Below, piece by piece: positions 24,766-32,612 of a DNA stretch of 64,000 nucleotides (within the stretch, counting starts at the first letter, position 1; every line of letters starts with the position of its first letter). This DNA comes from an uncultured Dehalococcoidia bacterium. GTDB taxonomy: Bacteria > Chloroflexota > Dehalococcoidia > Lucifugimonadales > G958296245. The stretch spans positions 744,001 to 808,000 of the forward strand of contig OY282458.1 in the NCBI GenBank assembly GCA_958296245.1, written 5' to 3'. The notes beneath the pieces are model-generated. The model had not been told where the DNA came from and made no database searches. It was given only the letters and a program-made list of their open reading frames with translations. A program made the translations under genes and the position numbers.

Positions 24766-25818
24766 CTAGACGAACGTGAGTAGGCGGGCCGGGTTGCGCA
24801 CGAGTATGTTCTCTACGTCGTCTTCTGACATGCCCTTGCCCGGCATCCGGGGGGCGATGTTTTCGAGGATGTGGGCCCAGCCGTGGCCGCCGAACCTGGC
24901 CTGCCTGTGCTTGCCGAACATGTCGTGGGCCATGAAGACCTTCTCCGAGTAGCCCTCGTCGATCAGGAACTTGATGAACTCCAGCCGCTGCGCGTCGTTG
25001 GGCATGTCGTATGGGGAGTAGGAGAAGTAGGATATTTCCCAACCGAAGAAGTCGTACTCGATATAGCAGCCTCGCTTGGCCAGCCTGAGCAGGGTCTCGT
25101 TGTCCAAGATGGTCCGGTCGGTGTGCGACATGACCGTCCGGGTCGCGTCGGCCCCTGCTTCTTCCAAGATGTCGAGTATCTCGAAAGGGGCCGTCTCGTG
25201 GCGGCCCGGGTGGATCGTCATCGGGGCCCCGGTCTTCCGCTGAGCCTTGGCGCCGGCGACCAGTACCTTACGCTCGTTGTCGGTTAGGGGCCAACTGCAA
25301 CCCAACTCGCCGATGATTCCCGCCCTGATGCCGGTGCTCCCAACGCCCACGGTGATGTCCCTGATGATCTCGTCCTCGATCTCGTCTACGGACTTGTCGT
25401 CCATACCTTCCGGGTGGCTGATAGCGACGTAGTAGCCTGACCCCATGACGACGTTGATGCCCGTGGCGCGGGATATCCTGGCCAGCGCAAGCGGGTCCCG
25501 CTTGAGTCCGACCGAAGTCGTGTCGACCATGGTCGAGCCGCCGGCGCGCCTGTATAGGGACGCCTCGGAGATGGCCACGTCTTCGTCCATGTTGATCAGA
25601 TTGTCGAGGTTCCTGAAGGGGTCGTAATTGATCCAGCCCAAGTTCTTCATGGTGACGGGCTCGTGGGCCTTGTGGATGCTGCTGGCCTCTTCGGGCATGG
25701 TGAACACGAGCGAGAAGTCGAGCATCAGGTGCTCGTGGGGGCTGGTGTTGCCCAACTGCCCAGGCTCGACGGTCCCGAGGACGGTTTGCGCTCTGCCCTT
25801 CAGGTCTGCAATCGCCAT
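24766..25818 (-). CDS. Phosphotriesterase-family metal hydrolase (PHP/lactonase type)
   Basis: A 350-aa amidohydrolase-superfamily barrel. Metal ligands H28/H30 (PHEH), E171 (GELGCSW, a Glu where PTE has a carboxylated Lys, as in E. coli PHP), H203 (IHPGRH), H232 (MSHTDR), D299 (MAHDM). Family members are lactonases or phosphotriesterases. Second gene of a minus-strand pair with the HpcH aldolase (55-bp gap). Confidence 0.88.
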   Translation of the reverse strand: MAIADLKGRAQTVLGTVEPGQLGNTSPHEHLMLDFSLVFTMPEEASSIHKAHEPVTMKNLGWINYDPFRNLDNLINMDEDVAISEASLYRRAGGSTMVDTTSVGLKRDPLALARISRATGINVVMGSGYYVAISHPEGMDDKSVDEIEDEIIRDITVGVGSTGIRAGIIGELGCSWPLTDNERKVLVAGAKAQRKTGAPMTIHPGRHETAPFEILDILEEAGADATRTVMSHTDRTILDNETLLRLAKRGCYIEYDFFGWEISYFSYSPYDMPNDAQRLEFIKFLIDEGYSEKVFMAHDMFGKHRQARFGGHGWAHILENIAPRMPGKGMSEDDVENILVRNPARLLTFV

Positions 25819-25873
25819 GTCGCTACCTCTGTGCAGCGGACGCCCCGAGGAGGCGTCCCTGCGGTTTGGTGTC

Positions 25874-26623
25874 CTACCTGCCCAGGTCCTTCAGCGTCTG
25901 CTGTGCTGTTTCGAGCATCATGGAGCCGTCGTCGCCCGCGGTGACGAAGAGGCAGCCCCGGTCTATCCAGAACTGGGCGCGCTCGGCGTTCGGGGCGGAG
26001 ATTCCCGGAATCTTACCGGCCCTTTGCGTGTCCTCGATGATGCCGACGATGGCCGCCTCGTGGGCGGCGCGGCCGTCCTCCGTCTCTAGGTCTATGCCCA
26101 TGGACTTGCTCAGGTCGAAGGGGCCAATCCAACAGCCGTCCACTCCGTCCACCGACATGATCGCCTCGGCGCTCTCGGCGGCCGGCGCCGACTCTATTTG
26201 CACCGCCAAGAACACCTCGTCGTCGATCCGGTCCATGTAGTCGGGGCCGTGTATCCCGGCGCCGAATGGGCCGCCGGAGCGCCCGCCTCGGGGCGGAAAG
26301 CGCGTTGCCCTAGCTGCCGCCTCGGCCTCCTCCACGGAGTTCACCATTGGGACGACTACGCCAAGGGCGCCCATGTCCAGCAGCCTGCCGATCAGGCCGA
26401 AGTCGTTCTTCTGCACCCTTGCCATGGGCGCCGTACCGCCCAAGACTATGCTGCGAAAGGCGTACAGGGTGTTCTCTTGCCACCAAGCGCCATGCTGGTT
26501 GTCGACCAGTACGTAGTCGTAGCCCAAGGGGGCCAGCATCTCCGCTGCCAGGGGCGAGCCCAAGCCAACCTCCGCCCCGATTGCCGGCTTGCCCTCCAGC
26601 ATACGCAGCTTAGCCTTGTTCAT
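25874..26623 (-). CDS. HpcH/HpaI-family aldolase
   Basis: About 249 aa from ATG 26623. Metal/substrate motifs of the class II pyruvate aldolases: GYDYVLVDNQHGAWW, VQIESAPAAESAEAIMSVDGVDG (the metal-binding Glu) and DGCWIGPFDLSKSMG (metal Asp). Typical reaction is reversible aldol cleavage of a 2-keto-3-deoxy acid to pyruvate plus an aldehyde. Fits the enolase-type dehydratase nearby, which would make such an acid. Confidence 0.88.
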   Translation of the reverse strand: MNKAKLRMLEGKPAIGAEVGLGSPLAAEMLAPLGYDYVLVDNQHGAWWQENTLYAFRSIVLGGTAPMARVQKNDFGLIGRLLDMGALGVVVPMVNSVEEAEAAARATRFPPRGGRSGGPFGAGIHGPDYMDRIDDEVFLAVQIESAPAAESAEAIMSVDGVDGCWIGPFDLSKSMGIDLETEDGRAAHEAAIVGIIEDTQRAGKIPGISAPNAERAQFWIDRGCLFVTAGDDGSMMLETAQQTLKDLGR

Positions 26624-26744
26624 GTTCACTTCGTCCCCTTTCACACTCCCACAATATAAGCATAATCCAACCCAAGACTACAAGTTACGTTGACTCGCCG
26701 ATGGTGTCTCAGTTCGAGTTGCGGGGCTTCCACGCGTGCCAGTC

Positions 26745-26872
26745 TACCACGTCTGCCGGACCTCGATCCCCACCCGCCCGCCCCTTGCTAACTGGGGGCA
26801 CGACCCCCAGACCCCTGCCGGGGGGGCCTCTCTGGACTCCCCCCTTCGGGTCCACAGAGTCTGAACAGTTTC
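26745..26872 (-). mobile_element. MITE-like element, copy F (reverse orientation)
   Basis: A 128-bp copy read on the minus strand from GAAACTGTTCAGAC at 26872. Flanks TGCCAGTC (26737-26744) and TGCCAGCC (26873-26880) form an 8-bp duplication with one mismatch. The distal terminus (TACCACGTCTGCC) is diverged. Confidence 0.75.
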
Positions 26873-26937
26873 TGCCAGCCCGCTGCGACTGCCCGTATCG
26901 GTGTTTCCCGTAGGCGCCTCACGCCTGTGGGCGCCGA

Positions 26938-27105
26938 CTCGTGGTATTATCAGGGCACGCAGAGGCAATGCCGAACTGCCGTGATGCGTAATTGGGGTTT
27001 GCGTCCTACGACCGGCATTGAGAGGCGGGGTTGAAACACCCCCCTACGGCTTTGGAGATTCACGGTGCACTCGGAGCGAACTGGCATGAGCAACGGCAGA
27101 GGGTT
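26938..27105 (+). ncRNA. Candidate structured leader RNA upstream of the aminotransferase
   Basis: GG-TATTAT near 26942-26949 could be a -10 box. The transcript would carry CAATGCCG...CGGCATTG (perfect 8-bp pair around 26970 and 27013), a GGGGT...ACCCC hairpin near 27028, and CTGCCGT pairing with ACGGCAG across about 110 nt. No riboswitch class was recognised. Part of the 487-bp non-coding stretch 26624-27110, whose other half is MITE copy F. Unproven. Confidence 0.3.
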
Positions 27106-27110
27106 ATACA

Positions 27111-28439
27111 GTGGTCAGATCACGTGAGTCTATAGAGGCGGAATACGTCGAGCGCACGCCCGCGTCCCGCGCGCAGTGGGAGCGGGGCAGGCGGGTAATG
27201 CCCGGCGGCGTCATCAAGGGGGCCTACTGGTTTCCGCCGCATCCCCTGTACATGGACCGGGCAGACGGCTGCTATATGTGGGACTTGGACGGCAACCGGT
27301 ACGTCGACTTCGCCAACCACCATTCGGCCACCATTCTCGGGCATAACCATCCTGCGGTCGTGGAAGCCATCGAAGGGGAGTTGGGACGCGGGATCGCGTT
27401 GGGCGCGCCGACCACTCTCGAGGCGGAGATAGCCGAGGAGATAGTCAGCCGCATACCGGCTGTTGACAAGGTGCGGTATGCCAATTCGGCCACCGAATCG
27501 GCTTTGCATACGGCGCGGATGGTGCGCGCTATCACAGGCAAACCGAAGGTGGCCAAGTTCGAGGGGGCGTACCACGGTAGCCACGACGCTCTCGAATACA
27601 GCACGTCCCCCTCGACGAGCGAGGCCGGCCCCTCGGACGCGCCGGTCCCGGTCCCCGCGCAGAGGGGTATGATCCCCGGCTCTGAGGAGTCCGTCGTCAT
27701 CTTGCCGTACAACCAGCCGGAGACCGTAGAGATGATCCTCCGTGAGCACAAGGGCGAGATTGCCGCAGTCTATTACGACGGCAAGCCGGGGATGATGGAC
27801 GTTCCCGTGGACTTCACCAAGTTCGTCCGGAAAATCACGGAAGAGCTGGGGCTGCTCATGGTGATGGACGAGACGGTCAGCTTCATGGCCGGCCCCGGAG
27901 GCTACCAGAGGGAAGCGGGCGTGGAGCCGGATCTTTCATTCTTCGGCAAGATCTTGGGCGGAGGGCTGCCGGGCGGCGCCATTGGAGGTAAGGCTGAGGT
28001 GATGGACCTGCTGGACAACTCCGAGGGCAGCAAGGGGGTGTTCCAGAGCGGGACCTTCTCGGGCAACAGCCTGACGCTCGCGGCCGGCCTCGCCACCCTG
28101 AGGGCGTTGACGCCGGAGGTGTACGCCCACGTCGACGGCCTGCGGGAGAGGACCCACGCCGGCCTGGAAGGGGCCAGCCGTAGGGCGGGCCTCCCGTTCC
28201 ACGTTCTGAGCGCGGGCTCCATGATCAACGCCTTCCCGACGGACGGGCCGGTGCGCGACCATCGAAGCTACGACGCCATAGACGTCGAGTTGTTCGAGCG
28301 TGTTCTCTTGGGGCTGACGGTCAAGGGGAGCTACATGGGCCGGGGGCACATGAGCATCGTCCTATCCGAGCCCATGGGAACGGAGGACGTTGACGGCCTC
28401 GTCGACGCTTTCGAGGACGTTCTTACTGCGGAAGACTGA
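27111..28439 (+). CDS. Class III PLP aminotransferase/aminomutase (glutamate-1-semialdehyde aminomutase-like)
   Basis: A 442-aa fold-type I enzyme starting with GTG (AGAGGG 7 nt upstream). PLP lysine K280 in FFGKILGGGLPGGA, D253 in MVMDETVSF, and EGAYHGSHD for cofactor binding. HemL-like GGGLPGGAIGG is present, but HemL proper is unlikely because the N-terminal and GTF regions differ and no haem genes are near. Probably a transaminase acting on a catabolic intermediate. Confidence 0.85.
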   Translation: MVRSRESIEAEYVERTPASRAQWERGRRVMPGGVIKGAYWFPPHPLYMDRADGCYMWDLDGNRYVDFANHHSATILGHNHPAVVEAIEGELGRGIALGAPTTLEAEIAEEIVSRIPAVDKVRYANSATESALHTARMVRAITGKPKVAKFEGAYHGSHDALEYSTSPSTSEAGPSDAPVPVPAQRGMIPGSEESVVILPYNQPETVEMILREHKGEIAAVYYDGKPGMMDVPVDFTKFVRKITEELGLLMVMDETVSFMAGPGGYQREAGVEPDLSFFGKILGGGLPGGAIGGKAEVMDLLDNSEGSKGVFQSGTFSGNSLTLAAGLATLRALTPEVYAHVDGLRERTHAGLEGASRRAGLPFHVLSAGSMINAFPTDGPVRDHRSYDAIDVELFERVLLGLTVKGSYMGRGHMSIVLSEPMGTEDVDGLVDAFEDVLTAED

Positions 28440-28465
28440 CCGGTCAGCCGCGGGGCCTTGCTGGG

Positions 28466-29464
28466 CTACTCTGCGGCGGGGGCCCGGCCCATCAGTTCGG
28501 AGACGGCATGCCCGATAGACATGCCGTCGAACAGCACGCGATGGGTGGCTTGAGTTATGGGCATCTCCACCCCGAGCCTGCCTGCCAACCCCACCGCCGC
28601 CGCGGTGGTGTCAATCCCCTCGGCGACGTGAGCCATGCCGGCCCTGATCTCGTCGAGACTCTTCCCACTGGCAAGCTGTTCGCCGACGTAGTGGTTCCTG
28701 CTCAGCCTGCTCGAGCAGGAGGCGATGAGGTCGCCCATGCCGGCCAGCCCGGCCAAGGTCATCGGCTCTCCCCCGGCTGCTACCCCGAGGCGGGCGATCT
28801 CAGCCAGCCCCCGCGTCATGAACGCCGCCTTTGCGTTGTCCCCGAATCCGAATCCGTCGCAGATGCCGGCCCCCAGGGCGACAATGTTCTTGAGGGCCCC
28901 GCCCAGCTCGACCCCCACCATGTCCCGGTTCGTATAGACGCGGAACGTGGCCGACGTGAGCATCGACTGCGCAATGTCTGCCGCCTCGTCGTTAGGGGAC
29001 CCCACGACGGTCGAGGACGGCTTGCCCTGAACGATCTCGGCTGCCAGATTCGGGCCGGAGAGGGCGCACAGACTGTTTGTCGGCCCTGGCGGGAGCTCCT
29101 CAGCTAGAATCTGGCTCATTCGCTTACCTGAGGTGAGCTCGAGTCCCTTTGTGGCGCTCACGACCACGGCACCTTTGGAGACGTGGCTCCCAACGGAGCG
29201 GGCGTTGGCTCTCAGGGTCCTGGAGGGCACCGCGAATATGACCATACCGGCGCCCGCGAATGCCTCACGCGGTGATGCGGTAACCGTAACGCCGCTCGGA
29301 AATGGCGTCCCAGGGAGAAACCTGCGGTTCTCGCCCTCTTCGCGGAGGAGCGCCGCCTCCGTCTCATCACGGGTCCACAGTATGACTTCCTGGCCGTTTC
29401 GCGCTGCGAGTACGGCCAGCGTAGTGCCCCAGGTAGTGGAGCCTACTATGCCGACTGCTGCCAT
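28466..29464 (-). CDS. gpsA: Glycerol-3-phosphate dehydrogenase [NAD(P)+]
   Basis: A 332-aa enzyme making sn-glycerol-3-phosphate for phospholipid synthesis. Features: VVSATKGLE, SGPNLAAEI, K in GGALKNIVALGAGICDGFGFGDN, and TRGLAE. The N-terminal dinucleotide motif reads GSTTWGTTLA, whereas GAGSWGTALA is usual, so the second glycine is missing. Overlaps plsY by 19 bp and follows der-plsY in one operon. Confidence 0.93.
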   Translation of the reverse strand: MAAVGIVGSTTWGTTLAVLAARNGQEVILWTRDETEAALLREEGENRRFLPGTPFPSGVTVTASPREAFAGAGMVIFAVPSRTLRANARSVGSHVSKGAVVVSATKGLELTSGKRMSQILAEELPPGPTNSLCALSGPNLAAEIVQGKPSSTVVGSPNDEAADIAQSMLTSATFRVYTNRDMVGVELGGALKNIVALGAGICDGFGFGDNAKAAFMTRGLAEIARLGVAAGGEPMTLAGLAGMGDLIASCSSRLSRNHYVGEQLASGKSLDEIRAGMAHVAEGIDTTAAAVGLAGRLGVEMPITQATHRVLFDGMSIGHAVSELMGRAPAAE

Positions 29465-30099
29465 CGCCCTGTGGGTGGGGCCTTTGGGGCGGCGGGTTCA
29501 GCCTGTCCGGCGCGGCGCTCTTGACCTTTGAGCAAGCGCTCGATGTTGTCCTTGTGGCTGAATACGATCAGCGGAGCGCCCAACAGGCCGTACCATAGGT
29601 ATCCGAGCGGCTCTATGCCCGCCGCGGACAGTATGATCAAAGCGATGGAGCCCGAAGCGGCGCCCAGGATCGAACCCAGAGACATGTAGCGCGTGGCGCC
29701 GATCAGGCCGAGACCTATCACCGTCGCGATTAGCCCGGCGAGGGGGGACAGGATGACCAGGCCGCCCCATCCGCAAGCCGTGCCGCGTCCGCCTCTGAAA
29801 CCGACGTAGACCGGCCAGATGTGACCGGAGATGGCAGCGACGCCGGTCAGCGCGTGGGCCACGGCAGAGTCGGAGACCGCCCAGGAGATGAGGACCGCGC
29901 CGCCGCCTTTTGCCATGTCCAAGACCAGCACCAGGACCCCGGCAGGCAGGCCGGCGGTACGCAGTACGTTCGTCATCCCCGTGCGCCCGCTGCCGTGCCG
30001 GCGCACGTCGACCCTCCTGAAGAGCCACCCGACTATCAGGCCGAAGGGCACCGCTCCGATGAGGTAACCGAGCGGGATCAGAATGAGATAGTCGATCAT
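29446..30099 (-). CDS. plsY: Glycerol-3-phosphate acyltransferase PlsY
   Basis: A 217-aa membrane enzyme using acyl-phosphate. Family blocks: GYLIGAVPFG, the catalytic loop GSGRTGMTNVLR (usually GSGNIGATN), the VYVGFRGGRGTA substrate loop and SHKDNI near the C-terminus. Its ATG overlaps the der stop (TAATG). The product of gpsA is its substrate, so the two genes are a functional pair. Confidence 0.93.
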   Translation of the reverse strand: MIDYLILIPLGYLIGAVPFGLIVGWLFRRVDVRRHGSGRTGMTNVLRTAGLPAGVLVLVLDMAKGGGAVLISWAVSDSAVAHALTGVAAISGHIWPVYVGFRGGRGTACGWGGLVILSPLAGLIATVIGLGLIGATRYMSLGSILGAASGSIALIILSAAGIEPLGYLWYGLLGAPLIVFSHKDNIERLLKGQERRAGQAEPAAPKAPPTGRWQQSA

Positions 30100-31442
30100 T
30101 ACTTGCCCCGTCCCCCTTTGAACCGTACCCTCAAGGGAGTCCCTTGGAACCCGTACGTGCGTCTCAGCGTGTTCTCCAAGTAGCGTTGATACGAGAAGTG
30201 TACCATGTCGGCCCGGTTCACGTAGAAGGTGAAGCTAGGAGGGCCGGTCTGGTCTTGAGATACCCCGTACACCTTGAATGCATGCCTTCCGGCAGTGGCA
30301 GGCGGGTGGGCCGCCATGGCGTTGAGTACAGTGCGCTTCAGGCCGGATTGTTGGACGTCTCTGCGCCACTCCCGCCGGACGCCCTGCGCTGCCTCCAGCA
30401 GAGCGCCTACACCGGTGCGGCGCAGCGCCGACGCGAAGACCACCGGGGCATGGGAGGCGAACTTGAACCTCTCCCGGACAGCCTTCTCTACGTCCTTCCT
30501 GTCCAGTCCCAGACCTCGGGCTAGGTCCCACTTGTTGACGCATAGCACGATGCCCTTGTAAGAGGACATAACGTAGCTGGCTATGTGGGTATCCTGGCCC
30601 GTCGCCACCTCGGAGGCGTCCATTACGAGGATGGCCACCTCGGCGCGGTCGATGGCGCGCACCGCGCGCAGGGCGCTGTATCGCTCGATACCCGGTTTGA
30701 TCCGGCCCCGGCGCCTGATGCCGGCCGTATCCACGATAAGAACGGTCTCGCCGCCGTAGTCGACCAGCGCATCCAGTGCGTCGCGTGTCGTGCCGGGCAC
30801 GTCGCTCACGATGGCCCGGTGTTGGCCTGTAACCGCATTGAGCAGGGCCGACTTGCCGACGTTGGCGCGTCCTACGATGGCGAGCCTCAACCCGACGTCG
30901 GCGACGGTCTCCGGGTTCTCAGGGGGGAGTTGCGCCAACACCTCCGTCATCAGGCGATCCACTCCATGGTTATGATGGGCGCTGATTGGTATGGGGTCTC
31001 CCAGGCCCAGCTCGTGGAATTCCCACGCGCCCATCGCACGCCGCCGGTTGTCGGCCTTGTTAGCTACGAGCACCGGGTGTTTCCCGCTGCGCCGAAGCAG
31101 GTCGGCTACGTCTCTATCGACGGACGTCAGCCCCTCGTTGGCGTCGACCAGCAAGATGATGGTGTCAGCCTCGCTAACCGCGGCCTCCACCTGGTCCCTG
31201 ACGTCCTCCAGAAGCTCCCCCCTCTGTTCCGGATCGAGGCCTCCCGTATCGACGAGGATGAATGCTCGGTCTCCCCAGACCGTCTCGGTCGTTACCCTAT
31301 CGCGGGTGGTGCCTGGGACGCTGGACACCACGGCGGCGCGGTTTCCGGCGATCCGGTTGAATAGCGTAGACTTGCCGACGTTGGGTCTGCCAACGATGGC
31401 GACAAGGGGTCTTGTGCCCCACGGGTTTTTTTTGGCGGCCAT
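30099..31442 (-). CDS. der: Ribosome-assembly GTPase Der (EngA)
   Basis: A 447-aa protein with two GTPase domains and a C-terminal KH-like domain. G1 GRPNVGKS (18-25), G3 DTGG, G4 NKAD; second G1 GRANVGKS, G3 DTAG, G4 NKWD. C-terminal FYVNRADMVHFSYQRYLENTLRRTYGFQGTP is typical. Acts in 50S subunit maturation. Confidence 0.96.
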   Translation of the reverse strand: MAAKKNPWGTRPLVAIVGRPNVGKSTLFNRIAGNRAAVVSSVPGTTRDRVTTETVWGDRAFILVDTGGLDPEQRGELLEDVRDQVEAAVSEADTIILLVDANEGLTSVDRDVADLLRRSGKHPVLVANKADNRRRAMGAWEFHELGLGDPIPISAHHNHGVDRLMTEVLAQLPPENPETVADVGLRLAIVGRANVGKSALLNAVTGQHRAIVSDVPGTTRDALDALVDYGGETVLIVDTAGIRRRGRIKPGIERYSALRAVRAIDRAEVAILVMDASEVATGQDTHIASYVMSSYKGIVLCVNKWDLARGLGLDRKDVEKAVRERFKFASHAPVVFASALRRTGVGALLEAAQGVRREWRRDVQQSGLKRTVLNAMAAHPPATAGRHAFKVYGVSQDQTGPPSFTFYVNRADMVHFSYQRYLENTLRRTYGFQGTPLRVRFKGGRGK

Positions 31443-31609
31443 CTGATTCCGCTTTCGTTAAGAAGCCATCTCAAGAGCCATCAGGCTGCGGGAAAACTCT
31501 TCCTGACCATGCTTCGGATCCCTTCCTGAACAGGAGGAGGGGTTAGTTATATGAGGCGCACCGGGACCCGCCCCTCTGCACACCTCGCAATAGGTACGGA
31601 GGCGCGGCC

Positions 31610-32524
31610 TTAGCGGAACAGCTGAGACAGGATCGCCTTCTGGCCGTGGAGGCGGTTCTCTGCTTGGTCGAACACTACCGACCGGGGGTGGTCCAACATT
31701 CCCTCGGCGATCTCCTCCCCTTCGTGGGCAGGCATATCGTGCATGAATATGGCGTCGGGCTTTGCGTATTCCATGAGATCTTCGTCAACCCGGTATCCCT
31801 GGAATGCCTCGATGCGCTCCGCGCTCTCCTTCTCCTGGCCCATGCTGGTCCATACGTCCGTGTACACGACGTCGGCGCCCTTCACCGCCTGCTGTGGTAG
31901 TTCCACCCACTTGACCGCAGATCCGTTGACCGCCGCGCGCTCGTTGGCTAACCCCCAGACCGAGCCCGGCGCCTGGTACCCCGGCGGGGACGCCAGTATG
32001 AGGTCGGCCCCAACGGACGCGCAGGCCAGGGAGAGGCTCGCAGCCACGTTGTTGCCGTCGCCCACGAATGCCACGCGCTGCCCCGCCAAGGCGCTCCTGT
32101 GCTCCTTGATGGTCAGCAGGTCGGATATGGCCTGGCAAGGATGCTCCCGGTCCGACAGCGCGTTCACCACGGGCACGCTCATGTTGCCGGACAGCAGTTC
32201 TAGGCTTTCGTGGTTGAAGACCCGGGCGACCACACCGTCCACCCACCGGTCTAGGACCCTCGCAACGTCGGCCACGGGCTCCCGCACGCCTAGGCCTACG
32301 TCGTCTCTGCTCAGGTACACGCATTCCCCGCCAAGCTGCCTTATGCCTACTTCGAAGCTAACGCGCGTCCTGAGCGACGGCTTCTCGAAGAGCAGGGCGA
32401 TGACCTTCCCCGCCAGGGGACGTTCGGCCTCGCCGCTCTTGATCGCTTCCGCCGCCGCGACCAGCGGGCCAACGTCCTGTGCGGCGACGTCGGCCACCGA
32501 TAAGAAGTCCTTACCGCGAATCAT
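31610..32524 (-). CDS. argF: Ornithine carbamoyltransferase-family protein
   Basis: A 304-aa transcarbamylase. Carbamoyl-phosphate loop SLRTR, HPCQAISD, VGDGNNVAASL and DVWTSMGQE are conserved. The ornithine-binding loop normally HCLPAHRGEE reads HDMPAHEGEE, replacing the catalytic Cys with Asp, Leu with Met and Arg with Glu. So the amino-acid substrate might differ, though position and the other motifs favour ornithine. No other arg genes are adjacent. Confidence 0.85.
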   Translation of the reverse strand: MIRGKDFLSVADVAAQDVGPLVAAAEAIKSGEAERPLAGKVIALLFEKPSLRTRVSFEVGIRQLGGECVYLSRDDVGLGVREPVADVARVLDRWVDGVVARVFNHESLELLSGNMSVPVVNALSDREHPCQAISDLLTIKEHRSALAGQRVAFVGDGNNVAASLSLACASVGADLILASPPGYQAPGSVWGLANERAAVNGSAVKWVELPQQAVKGADVVYTDVWTSMGQEKESAERIEAFQGYRVDEDLMEYAKPDAIFMHDMPAHEGEEIAEGMLDHPRSVVFDQAENRLHGQKAILSQLFR

Positions 32525-32612
32525 GGGATCCTCCCAGTCCGACGATTATAGCAGCGCCGAACGGCCTCGCAAGGAGAATGCCGGTCACGCCGTGAGGGCT
32601 GCCCCTATCCGG

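Noticed and set aside
27111-28439. hemL (glutamate-1-semialdehyde aminomutase) as a firm name
   Set aside because: Fold and motifs agree, but no haem genes are near and key HemL regions differ, so only family level is given.
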